From: Flavivirga spongiicola | GTDB lineage: Bacteria; Bacteroidota; Bacteroidia; Flavobacteriales; Flavobacteriaceae | Direction: 5' to 3' | Length of the DNA: 64,000 bases | NCBI RefSeq assembly: GCF_030540825.1 | Contig: NZ_JAUOEO010000001.1 | Span: 1,399,001 to 1,463,000 of the forward strand | Part shown: positions 1 through 7,458 of the stretch, piece by piece | Numbering within the stretch: the first letter of the stretch is position 1 | Layout: the number at the start of each line of letters is the position of its first letter | Program-made: the position numbers and the translations under genes | Notes under the pieces: generated by a model | Seen by the model: only the letters and a program-made list of their open reading frames with translations | The model's database searches: none | What the model was told of the DNA's origin: nothing

Positions 1-1038
1 TAAGTAACCAACCCTATAAACTGGTGCTACCGTTTTACAAATCGAACCTACATAAATAACATTCCCATGCGTATCATGACTTGCTAGAGGTAAAATAGGT
101 GCATGGTTATAATGAAAATCGTAATCATAATCATCCTCAAGAATGGCAAAACGATAGGTTTTAGCCAAATTTAAAAGATGCATTCTTCGCTGTGCAGAAA
201 GCGTCACAGTGGTTGGGTGGTGGTGGTGTGGTGTGGTATAAACCGCTTTAATAGCATACTTTTCACATAGTCTTTCTATAGCGTTTGTGTCTAATCCATT
301 TTTATCTACTCTAACTCTTAATAATTTGGCTTTAGCAAATTCAAACGTCGTATCTGCTGAACTATAATTGGTCTCTCCCACTATAATATACTCTTGGTTT
401 TCAATTAATAATTGAGATGCTAAAAACATGCCCATCTGGCTTCCTCTGGTTATAAGAATATTATCTTTAGTAATGTTTAGCCCTCTGGTTTCATTCAAAT
501 AGCTCACCAAAGTATCTCTTAATTCTGGATTACCATAAGTGGTCCCATAATTCATATATTTAAGCGTATGCTTCTTATTCGAAATTTTTCTATAAATAAT
601 CGACAACTCTTTAACTGGTGTCAGCCTTTCATCCGAAACACCATCGTTGACATACATATAATCATCTAGATAGTCCTGTGGAAAATTTTGATCTAAAATG
701 GGGTTTTGTTTAAAGCTAAACCCTGTAATATCATTCTTTTTGCTAACGGTCTTTTCAATCCATTTTTGCTGCTGTAAAATGGGGATGTCCTTATGAACAA
801 AGGTTCCTTTTTTTGGAATACTCTCAATCCACCCTTGTAATGTAAGCTCCTCGTAACAAGCTACTACCGTTTTTCTGTGCACCCCTATTAAATCTGACAA
901 GGTTCTACTTCCTGGTAGTTTCGCCTGTGGCGGTAGAGTTCGTTCCTTGATTAAATCTATAAATTGGTTGGTTAACTGAATATAAACAGGCTGTTTAATA
1001 GCTCTATCTATTTTAATAATGGTTTTATAAGGAATCAT
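1..1038 (-). CDS. MocR/PdxR-like GntR-family transcriptional regulator with aminotransferase-like domain (3' end cut by window)
   Basis: Reading the minus strand from an ATG at 1038 gives an open frame to the window edge, about 346 residues; roughly the last 120 of the family's usual 460-490 are missing. Residues 1-75 form a winged-helix GntR domain (LPGSRTLSDLIGVHRKTV). The rest is a fold-type I aminotransferase-like domain with the PdxR-type motif PHHHHPTTVTLSAQRR, the segment LEDDYD, and the start of the PLP-lysine region (GSICKTVAP). Known family members bind PLP and control vitamin B6 or amino-acid genes. It is transcribed divergently from a pyridoxamine-phosphate-oxidase-fold protein at 1130, which supports regulation of that neighbour. 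The regulator identity is solid; the exact regulon is inferred. Confidence 0.9.
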   Translation of the reverse strand, partial: MIPYKTIIKIDRAIKQPVYIQLTNQFIDLIKERTLPPQAKLPGSRTLSDLIGVHRKTVVACYEELTLQGWIESIPKKGTFVHKDIPILQQQKWIEKTVSKKNDITGFSFKQNPILDQNFPQDYLDDYMYVNDGVSDERLTPVKELSIIYRKISNKKHTLKYMNYGTTYGNPELRDTLVSYLNETRGLNITKDNILITRGSQMGMFLASQLLIENQEYIIVGETNYSSADTTFEFAKAKLLRVRVDKNGLDTNAIERLCEKYAIKAVYTTPHHHHPTTVTLSAQRRMHLLNLAKTYRFAILEDDYDYDFHYNHAPILPLASHDTHGNVIYVGSICKTVAPVYRVGYL

Positions 1039-1093
1039 AACTGGACTATTAAAAAAATGATTTCTGGATGAATACAACGATCCATAAATCTAC

Positions 1094-1101
1094 TAATTTT
1101 G
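1094..1101 (+). promoter_or_regulatory. Bacteroidetes-type -7 promoter element
   Basis: TAATTTTG matches the Bacteroidota -7 consensus TAnnTTTG and lies about 30 bases before the ATG at 1130. It falls in the divergent intergenic region shared with the MocR-like regulator. I see no clear operator palindrome. Confidence 0.5.
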
Positions 1102-1129
1102 TTTTAAATAACAATCAAATCGAACAGTT

Positions 1130-1792
1130 ATGTCAACGTATGCAACATCTGAATTAAACCAAGTAAAACGAGGCGCTAAAAGAGCCGTTTATGATGTAGA
1201 ACAAATAAATAATATTCTGGACGCAGGGTTTGTGGGGTACGTAAGCTACAATTACAATGGAAAGGCAATTTGCCTGCCTATGGCCTACGGTAGAATAGAG
1301 AATAAAATATACCTGCATGGCTCTCTGAAAAATCGCATGTTGTTAGCACTTTTAGAAGCTAAAGAAGCCAGTATGACTATCATGCATTTAGATGCACTCA
1401 TATTAGCACGTTCCGGATTTCATCACTCTGTAAATTACAGATCTGCGACCTTATTTACTAGCATTACTAAAGTTGAAAACCGAGAAGAAAAAGAAGCTGC
1501 TTTAAAATGTGTTGTAGATCATATGATTCCTGGTCGCTGGGAAGAACTAAGGCCGATGAATCTTAAAGAATTTAATGGTACGCTTGTTCTTGAAATGGAA
1601 ATACAAACCGCATCGGCTAAAATTAGAGACGTCGGTGTTGTAGATGAAAAAAGTGATTTAGATCTTCCTATTTGGGCAGGCATTATACCATTAAAACAAG
1701 TGGCGGAGCTTCCTGTTAAAGATGCCTTATTACCAAGACAAATAAGAACCCCTAAGCATGTGGTAGCCTATTATAAAAAGAATAAAGCCTAA
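1130..1792 (+). CDS. Pyridoxamine 5'-phosphate oxidase-fold, FMN-binding (Nim-like) protein
   Basis: This 220-residue protein has the split-barrel pattern of the flavin-nucleotide-binding PPOX superfamily. It starts with a linker (KRGAKRAVYD), then a barrel with GFVGYVSYNYNG, LPMAYG, and IYLHGSLKNRML, the last typical of the FMN-phosphate site. A later segment reads HHSVNYRSATLF. Relatives include NimA nitroimidazole reductases and general FMN-binding proteins, so true PNP oxidase activity is not implied. No signal peptide is visible, so it should be cytoplasmic. It is divergent from a MocR/PdxR-like regulator and is followed after only 3 bases by a DinB-fold gene, so the two probably share a transcript. 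The substrate is unknown. Confidence 0.85.
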   Translation: MSTYATSELNQVKRGAKRAVYDVEQINNILDAGFVGYVSYNYNGKAICLPMAYGRIENKIYLHGSLKNRMLLALLEAKEASMTIMHLDALILARSGFHHSVNYRSATLFTSITKVENREEKEAALKCVVDHMIPGRWEELRPMNLKEFNGTLVLEMEIQTASAKIRDVGVVDEKSDLDLPIWAGIIPLKQVAELPVKDALLPRQIRTPKHVVAYYKKNKA

Positions 1793-1795
1793 ACA

Positions 1796-2314
1796 ATGAA
1801 AAAATCCGACTTAAAATTTATTCCAGACTTCTTTGATAGGTACATCGCATTGGTTGATGACCATACTCATTTAATAGATGGCTTAAAGCATAGTGAAACT
1901 ATTTTAGAAAGCATTTCTGAAAAGTTGGTTCAACATCAGGAATATAGGTACGAGTCAAATAAATGGACACCCAAAGAATTACTTCAGCATATAATTGATA
2001 CTGAAAGAATCCTTGCTTACAGAGCGTTGTGCATATCCAGATTAGAACCAAAAGCCTTATTAGGGTTTGATGAAAATATATATGCTAAAAATGCATACGC
2101 TAACAACAGGAGTATAGAAGATTTACTAAAGGAATTTAGATTAGTAAGACAATCAACCATCCCTTTATTCGAAAGTTTCAATGAAGATATGCTCCATCGA
2201 GTTGGTATTAGTTCTGAAATAAGGATAAGTCCTCTGGCTTTTGGGTTTACTATTATTGGACATGCAAAACATCATTTTAATATTTTAGAGGAACGTTATT
2301 TTACTAAGAGGTAA
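1796..2314 (+). CDS. DinB-fold (DinB_2) putative metal-dependent protein
   Basis: This 172-residue protein fits the DinB/YfiT-like four-helix bundle. The expected metal-binding triad is present: His65 in ELLQHIIDTER, and His156 and His160 in GHAKHHFNIL. The motif KWTPKELLQHIIDTERI is characteristic of the DinB_2 group. Members include bacillithiol or other thiol-dependent transferases and many uncharacterised proteins. There is no signal peptide. The gene begins 3 bases after the PPOX-fold gene stop, which suggests coupled expression. The enzyme reaction cannot be named from sequence. Confidence 0.85.
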   Translation: MKKSDLKFIPDFFDRYIALVDDHTHLIDGLKHSETILESISEKLVQHQEYRYESNKWTPKELLQHIIDTERILAYRALCISRLEPKALLGFDENIYAKNAYANNRSIEDLLKEFRLVRQSTIPLFESFNEDMLHRVGISSEIRISPLAFGFTIIGHAKHHFNILEERYFTKR

Positions 2315-2377
2315 ACTTTAATAATATGGCGCTTTTAGGCATCACATTCTTTTTCTGAATCTTCTCTTAAATTTGAG

Positions 2378-2385
2378 TAATTTTG
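2378..2385 (+). promoter_or_regulatory. -7 element placed for a leaderless transcript
   Basis: TAATTTTG matches TAnnTTTG and ends 4 bases before the ATG at 2390. With the usual spacing, transcription would begin at or next to the start codon, so the mRNA of the downstream FAD dehydrogenase is probably leaderless. Confidence 0.5.
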
Positions 2386-2389
2386 CGGC

Positions 2390-3946
2390 ATGGTAAAAGA
2401 GATTCAGCTTCGTATTTCACTTAAAGACGAAGAACGCAGTGATATTTTAATAATAAAATCGGCGTATGCGTTAGATATAGATAAAGAAGCTATTACAGGT
2501 GTCAAAGTACTTCGTAAATCTATTGATGCTCGAAAACCAAAAATTATTTTCAACTATAAAGTTGCTGTTTATATTAGAGAGACATTACCAAAAACCTCTG
2601 AATATCAATTTGATTATAAAGATATTTCAAAAGCCAAACCCATACATATTATCGGGTTCGGTCCAGCAGGTATGTACGCTGCTTTACGTTGTATTGAATT
2701 AGGTTACAGACCCATCGTGTTAGAACGTGGCAAAAATGTTCAGGATCGCCGGCGTGACTTAAAGGCAATTAATCAAGATCATTTTGTAAATGAAGACTCC
2801 AACTATTGTTTTGGTGAAGGCGGTGCAGGTACTTATAGCGATGGCAAATTATATACTCGAAGTTTAAAACGAGGGGATGTGCGTCGAATTTTTGAAAACT
2901 TAGTGTTTCATGGGGCCACTGATCAGATTCTGGTGGATGCACATCCACACATAGGCACTAATAAATTACCTAAAGTGGTTCAAAATATACGAGAAACCAT
3001 TTTAAATTATGGTGGTGAAATTCATTTTGAAACCAGAGTGACTGACTTCATTATAAAAGCTAACAAAATACAAGCCATACAACTTCAAAACGGCGAAGAA
3101 ATAGCAGTAAACAGAGTTATTTTAGCAACGGGGCATTCAGCTCGAGATATCTTTTATTTATTGCATAAAAAGAAAATAGCATTAGAAGCAAAATCGTTCG
3201 CCATGGGGGTTCGGGTAGAGCATCCACAACACATTATAGATTCTATACAATATCATTGTAGTGGTGAACGTAACAAATTACTCCCGGCCGCTTCGTATAG
3301 TTTAGTAAATCAGATAAATAACAGAGGCGTCTATTCCTTTTGCATGTGCCCAGGTGGATTTATAGTACCGGCAGCCACGGCAAATGGTGAAGTCGTGGTA
3401 AATGGCATGTCTCCTTCTAAACGAAATAATCTGTATGCAAATTCAGGTATTGTCGTTGAAATTAATGCGGATGCTGATTTGCACAAATATGAGAAATTCG
3501 GCGTTTTAAAAGGGTTAGAGTATCAAAAAAACTTAGAAAAACTAGCCTTTACTGCAGGAGGAAGAAGTCAGATTGCTCCAGCTCAAAAACTCACCGATTT
3601 TGTAGAAGGAAAACTATCGGACGATTTAAACCCAACCTCCTATCAACCAGGTTTAAAATCGGCTCCTTTACATTCCTTATTACCAAAATTAATAGGGAGC
3701 AGACTTAGAAAAGGGTTTCAAGCCTTCGGACAGAAAATGAAAGGCTATTATACTGCTGAAGCTAACATTGTTGGGGTAGAATCCAGAACCTCATCACCAG
3801 TTTGTATTCCCAGAAACGAACACTTACAACACCCAGAAGTTTCTAATTTATTTCCATGCGGAGAAGGTGGTGGTTATGCAGGTGGTATTATATCTGCTGC
3901 CATGGATGGAGAACGTTGTGCGGAAGCTGCTATTGTGAATTTGTAG
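2390..3946 (+). CDS. FAD-dependent dehydrogenase (NAD(P)/FAD-dependent oxidoreductase)
   Basis: This 518-residue protein has a short N-terminal alpha/beta domain (1-80) and then a Rossmann dinucleotide-binding motif GFGPAGMYAA at about 89-98, followed by the ribose-binding acid in VLERG. Further family marks are YCFGEGGAGTYSDGKLYTR, ILATGHSARD, and a C-terminal GEGGGYAGGIISAAMDG segment that closes the FAD site. This is the pattern of the large uncharacterised FAD-dependent dehydrogenase family (COG2509). No membrane helix or signal peptide is seen. Its promoter abuts the start codon. The natural substrate is unknown. Confidence 0.85.
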   Translation: MVKEIQLRISLKDEERSDILIIKSAYALDIDKEAITGVKVLRKSIDARKPKIIFNYKVAVYIRETLPKTSEYQFDYKDISKAKPIHIIGFGPAGMYAALRCIELGYRPIVLERGKNVQDRRRDLKAINQDHFVNEDSNYCFGEGGAGTYSDGKLYTRSLKRGDVRRIFENLVFHGATDQILVDAHPHIGTNKLPKVVQNIRETILNYGGEIHFETRVTDFIIKANKIQAIQLQNGEEIAVNRVILATGHSARDIFYLLHKKKIALEAKSFAMGVRVEHPQHIIDSIQYHCSGERNKLLPAASYSLVNQINNRGVYSFCMCPGGFIVPAATANGEVVVNGMSPSKRNNLYANSGIVVEINADADLHKYEKFGVLKGLEYQKNLEKLAFTAGGRSQIAPAQKLTDFVEGKLSDDLNPTSYQPGLKSAPLHSLLPKLIGSRLRKGFQAFGQKMKGYYTAEANIVGVESRTSSPVCIPRNEHLQHPEVSNLFPCGEGGGYAGGIISAAMDGERCAEAAIVNL

Positions 3947-3990
3947 AAAAGAATTGGAATCTAAGTATTAAGGATAAAGATAGGAACTCA

Positions 3991-4039
3991 AGAAGTTAGA
4001 AGCTAGAAGCTAGAAGCTAGAAGCTAGAAGCTAGAAGCT
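3991..4039 (+). repeat. Heptanucleotide tandem repeat (AGAAGCT)7
   Basis: Seven head-to-tail copies of a 7-base unit lie between the FAD dehydrogenase and fabD. The first is AGAAGTT and the other six are AGAAGCT. It is intergenic, so unit changes would not alter a protein. Slippage makes such tracts variable in length. Confidence 0.9.
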
Positions 4040-4137
4040 AATATTAAATCATCTTCCTAATTAATAACCATATAACTATAAAATCTTTATTCTTGATTCT
4101 ATAAACGAAGTAGTCTTAGTTCTTAAAAAATTATTTA

Positions 4138-4145
4138 TACTTTTG
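4138..4145 (+). promoter_or_regulatory. Promoter -7 element for fabD-lspA
   Basis: TACTTTTG is a perfect TAnnTTTG match, 110 bases before the fabD start codon. It implies an untranslated leader of about 105 bases, which holds the inverted repeat described at 4166-4229. Confidence 0.55.
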
Positions 4146-4165
4146 CAGCACTGAAAACCAATCAA

Positions 4166-4229
4166 CATGAAACATTCATGAATAAATTTTCTGTATCCTG
4201 GAGAAACAATTAAATGAATGTTAGGCATG
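4166..4229 (+). promoter_or_regulatory. Structured fabD leader with a nested 11-codon ORF
   Basis: AACATTCAT at 4171-4179 and ATGAATGTT at 4214-4222 are perfect 9-base complements, extended by CATG (4166-4169) with CATG (4226-4229) across a small internal loop. The 34-base loop contains an ORF whose ATG (4178-4180) overlaps the end of the left arm and whose TAA (4211-4213) sits just before the right arm; it encodes MNKFSVSWRNN. Translation of that ORF would open the stem. A role in controlling fabD is inference; it matches no riboswitch class that I recognise. Confidence 0.4.
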
Positions 4230-4255
4230 ACTTTAAAAAGCAATAATTACAACAC

Positions 4256-5146
4256 ATGAAAGCATATATATTTCCAGGGCAAGGCGCTCAATTTTCAGGA
4301 ATGGGTTTAGACTTATACGAAAACTCACCTTTAGCTCAAGAATTATTTGAACAAGCAAACGATATTCTTGGTTTCACCATTACTGATACCATGTTTGAGG
4401 GATCTGCTGAAGATCTTAAAGAAACTAAAGTAACACAACCTGCTATATTTTTACACTCAGTTATTTTAGCAAAAACTTTAGGTGACTCTTTTAAACCAGA
4501 AATGGTTGCTGGTCATTCCCTTGGAGAATTTTCTGCACTGGTAGCTAATGGCACTTTGAATTTTGAAGATGGATTAAAGTTAGTATCTCAACGCGCTTTA
4601 GCTATGCAAAAGGCTTGCGAATTGCAACCGAGTACCATGGCTGCTGTTTTAGGCTTAGATGATGATATTGTTGAAAAAGTATGCTCAGTAACTGATGGTG
4701 TTGTAGTCGCAGCAAATTACAACTGTCCAGGACAATTAGTGATTTCAGGAGAGATTGATGCTATTGATAAAGCATGTCTGTCTTTAAAAGACGCTGGTGC
4801 ACGTCGCGCATTAGTATTGCCAGTTGGCGGTGCTTTCCATTCACCATTAATGGAGCCTGCTCGTGAAGAATTAGCAGCAGCTATAGAAAATACAACATTT
4901 AGCAAACCGAACTGCCCTATTTATCAAAATGTAACGGCAAATGCTGTTATTGACGAAACGGCCATAAAAACTAATTTAATTTCTCAATTGACGGCACCTG
5001 TACGTTGGACACAATCTGTACAACAAATGATTGCAGATGGTGCTACTTTATTTACCGAAGTTGGCCCGGGTAAAGTTTTACAAGGTCTGGTAAAGAAAAT
5101 TAATAGAGAGGCTCAAACGGCTTCAGCAACTTTTGAAAATAACTAA
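4256..5146 (+). CDS. fabD: Malonyl-CoA:ACP transacylase FabD
   Basis: FabD loads malonyl groups from CoA onto acyl carrier protein for fatty-acid elongation in the cytoplasm. The 296-residue length is normal. The N-terminal FPGQGAQFSGMG motif, the nucleophile Ser88 in GHSLGE, Arg113 in SQRALAM (binds the malonyl carboxylate) and catalytic His195 in GGAFHSPLM are all present. The C-terminal EVGPGKVLQGLVKK is also typical. The gene is preceded by a perfect -7 box and a structured leader. Its stop codon directly abuts the lspA start codon (TAAATG), so the two are probably translationally linked. Confidence 0.97.
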   Translation: MKAYIFPGQGAQFSGMGLDLYENSPLAQELFEQANDILGFTITDTMFEGSAEDLKETKVTQPAIFLHSVILAKTLGDSFKPEMVAGHSLGEFSALVANGTLNFEDGLKLVSQRALAMQKACELQPSTMAAVLGLDDDIVEKVCSVTDGVVVAANYNCPGQLVISGEIDAIDKACLSLKDAGARRALVLPVGGAFHSPLMEPAREELAAAIENTTFSKPNCPIYQNVTANAVIDETAIKTNLISQLTAPVRWTQSVQQMIADGATLFTEVGPGKVLQGLVKKINREAQTASATFENN

Positions 5147-5662
5147 ATGAAATTATCGAAACGTTCTATTTACATTATTTTAGTTATTATTTTAACTATT
5201 GCGGTTGATCAAGTTTCTAAAGTACTGGTTAGGACCCATATTGAAGCTCGAACAGAAATAAACCCCGGTGAACGGATCTCTTTAATAGGCGATGCTTTCA
5301 TCATGATGAACGTTGAGAACACTGGTGCTTTTTTAGGTATGGGTAGTGATTTAAGCCCTACGCTTAGAATTATCTTATTACTTCTTTTACCTATTGTGGT
5401 ACTTGGTTTTGTTTTACGTCATATTTTCAAAGACAAAAATTTAGATAATTTATCTCTTTTTGCTTTCTCAAGTATCATTGGTGGTGGCTTAGCTAATGTT
5501 TATGATCGTATTATATATGGTTCCGTTACCGATTTCTTATTTATCGACCTGGGTGGTGTATTTAGAACTGGTATTTTTAATATGGCAGATTTATCAGTAA
5601 CCACAGGCATGATCATTTTAGTTTTTACCAGTTTTAAGAAAAAGAAATCTTCGGAAGCTTAA
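5147..5662 (+). CDS. lspA: Lipoprotein signal peptidase II LspA
   Basis: LspA cleaves the signal peptide of diacylglyceryl-modified prolipoproteins in the inner membrane. The 171-residue protein has four predicted membrane segments and the conserved blocks: DQVSK near 21, NVENTGAFLG near 55, then the catalytic aspartates Asp129 (YDRIIYGSVTDF) and Asp148 (FNMADLSV). The start codon follows the fabD stop with no gap. Many lipoproteins in this window (SusD proteins, azurin, sulfatase) would be its substrates. The lysine-rich C-terminal tail is unremarkable. Confidence 0.96.
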   Translation: MKLSKRSIYIILVIILTIAVDQVSKVLVRTHIEARTEINPGERISLIGDAFIMMNVENTGAFLGMGSDLSPTLRIILLLLLPIVVLGFVLRHIFKDKNLDNLSLFAFSSIIGGGLANVYDRIIYGSVTDFLFIDLGGVFRTGIFNMADLSVTTGMIILVFTSFKKKKSSEA

Positions 5663-5748
5663 CAAAAAAATGAATGTTCCTAATTAACACATTATTCTAT
5701 TTAAGAAAATAGATATTACCATTTATATTACCCTCTTCAGTATTACTT

Positions 5749-5774
5749 TGTCATTCCTGCGAAGGCAGGAATCC
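5749..5774. repeat. REP-like palindrome, copy 1
   Basis: The core CCTGC-GAAG-GCAGG forms a hairpin (TTCCTGC/GCAGGAA). A near-identical copy lies inverted at 5935-5960. Such extragenic palindromes recur in Flavobacteriaceae genomes. The rest of the 307-base gap 5663-5969 between lspA and the amidohydrolase shows no gene. Confidence 0.75.
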
Positions 5775-5934
5775 ACTAGTTTATAAACACTTCATATATA
5801 CCCCCTATGATACTACCTTTATATTTTTAATTAATAACAACAGAGTTCTCTGGACTGATAGCAAAGATTTTAAAAAACATATGTCTTTAATAAGAACAAA
5901 TAGCGACTAAATTAATATTTCGAATATTCAAGTA

Positions 5935-5960
5935 GATTCCTGCCTTCGCAGGAATGACAA
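5935..5960. repeat. REP-like palindrome, copy 2 (inverted relative to copy 1)
   Basis: This is the reverse complement of the repeat at 5749-5774 with only one or two differences. It ends 9 bases before the stop codon of the amidohydrolase, so its hairpin may also end that gene's transcript. The two copies bracket about 160 bases of AT-rich sequence with no ORF. Confidence 0.75.
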
Positions 5961-5969
5961 GTATTTTAA

Positions 5970-7247
5970 TTATTTTTTATAAATTTCTCCGTCTTTCATA
6001 ACAAAAACAATAGCTTCCATAGTTGAAATGTTCTGAGTTGGATCATCATTGGTCGCTACAATATCCGCAATAAACCCTGCTTTAATTTGACCAATTTCAT
6101 CTTCCATTTCTAAAATTTTGGCATTGGTAATTGTTGCACTCTGTATCGTTTCTATTGCTGGCATACCAGCCTCAACCATAAAACCAAACTCTTTTCCATT
6201 TTCACCATGTTTAAAAACCCCTGCATCTGTTCCAAAAGCAATTCCAACGCCTTTTTCATAAGCTTTAGCAAACGTTTCTTGAATCTGCGGGCCAATAGCT
6301 AGTGCTTTAGGCACAACAATATCTGGGTAAAAACCTTTTATCTTAGCCTTTCCTTCTACTTCTTTTCCTGCTGTTATAGTTGGCACATAATAAGCATCGT
6401 GTGTTTTCATTAACTCCATAGTTTCCTCACTCATCAACGTACCGTGCTCAATAGTTTTTACACCTCCTATTATCGCTCTTTGCATACCTTCATCTCCGTG
6501 AGCATGTGCAGCCACATGCATGCCATAATCTTTTGCTGTTTCGCAAATAGCCTTAACTTCTTCGACAGTGAACTGCGGATTTGTGCCACTCTTCGCCACG
6601 CTTAGAACACCTCCAGTAGCTGTTATTTTAATACAATCTGCGCCGTTTTTATAACGTTGTCTTACTGCTTTTTTTGCATCTCCAACACTATTTACAACAC
6701 CTTCTTTCGGACCTGGATCACCCATCAATTCTTTACGACTTCCATTTGTAGGATCTGCGTGCCCTCCTGTAGTTGCTATAGATTTCCCCGCTGTAAATAT
6801 TCTGGGTCCATTAACTTTTCCTGAATTAATCGCATTTCTAAGTGAAATATTAACTCCCGTGCCTCCTAAGTCTCTAACGGTAGTAAATCCAGCATTTAAT
6901 GTCGCTTTTGCAAATCCCAACGAGCTAAAAGCAACGTCCGCATCATTTAATGTGTATTTCTGTAGATAACGCTTCGGATTGGTTTCATGCTCAATATGCA
7001 CATGCATATCGATAAGCCCTGGCATGGCTGTTTTTGTCTTTAAGTCAATAACGACATCTTCAGGGTTTCGTATAGGGATATACCCCTTTTCAACAGATAT
7101 TATTTTATCATTAGAAACAACAACTGTCATTTCTTTTAAAACCTTACCTCTCTGTGTGTCAATTAGTTTACCACAATGCAAATAAGTGTTTTGTGAAATA
7201 CCGCTAAAAGAAAGTGATACCAGAAATATAAGAATTAACTTTTTCAT
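5970..7247 (-). CDS. Secreted amidohydrolase (imidazolonepropionase/prolidase-like)
   Basis: This 425-residue protein starts with a signal peptide (MKKLILIFLVSLSFSGISQ) and continues as a metal-dependent TIM-barrel amidohydrolase. Metal ligands are visible: His82 and His84 in GLIDMHVHIE, Lys207 in CIKITATGG (probably carboxylated), His248/His250 in AAHAHG, His268 in IEHGT and Asp341 in AFGTDAG. Related secreted enzymes act on Xaa-Pro or Xaa-Arg/Lys dipeptides or cyclic amides, so the substrate is open. It lies downstream of a SusD/SusC pair on the same strand, but hairpin repeats separate it from susD, so it may be transcribed alone. Confidence 0.88.
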   Translation of the reverse strand: MKKLILIFLVSLSFSGISQNTYLHCGKLIDTQRGKVLKEMTVVVSNDKIISVEKGYIPIRNPEDVVIDLKTKTAMPGLIDMHVHIEHETNPKRYLQKYTLNDADVAFSSLGFAKATLNAGFTTVRDLGGTGVNISLRNAINSGKVNGPRIFTAGKSIATTGGHADPTNGSRKELMGDPGPKEGVVNSVGDAKKAVRQRYKNGADCIKITATGGVLSVAKSGTNPQFTVEEVKAICETAKDYGMHVAAHAHGDEGMQRAIIGGVKTIEHGTLMSEETMELMKTHDAYYVPTITAGKEVEGKAKIKGFYPDIVVPKALAIGPQIQETFAKAYEKGVGIAFGTDAGVFKHGENGKEFGFMVEAGMPAIETIQSATITNAKILEMEDEIGQIKAGFIADIVATNDDPTQNISTMEAIVFVMKDGEIYKK

Positions 7248-7320
7248 ATTCAGAGTTTAAATAGTTACACTCTAAATATACATATTCCTTTTGAAGAAAA
7301 AGATTGTTGAATAATTTTAC

Positions 7321-7399
7321 CTCACCCGGAACTGCAAAAAAACAGTTCCGACCTCTCCCAAGGAAAGGTGAGTAAGAAACCCCGACGCAAGCATCGGGG
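7321..7399. repeat. Cluster of small palindromes (REP-like, terminator-capable)
   Basis: Nested complementary arms are visible: CTCACC (7321-7326) with GGTGAG (7367-7372), GGAACTG (7328-7334) with CAGTTCC (7343-7349), and separately CCCCGA (7380-7385) with TCGGGG (7394-7399). They lie between the amidohydrolase start and the SusD stop and could end susCD transcription. They resemble the extragenic repeats common in flavobacteria. Confidence 0.7.
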
Positions 7400-7458
7400 A
7401 ACTTTTAGTTTAAAAATAGTTAAGCTAGTTTAGTTAATTGTCTTTTTAAGAATTAATT

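Noticed and set aside
3991..4039. CRISPR array
   Set aside because: The units are 7 bases with no spacers. No CRISPR-type repeat-spacer pattern or cas gene was seen anywhere in the window.
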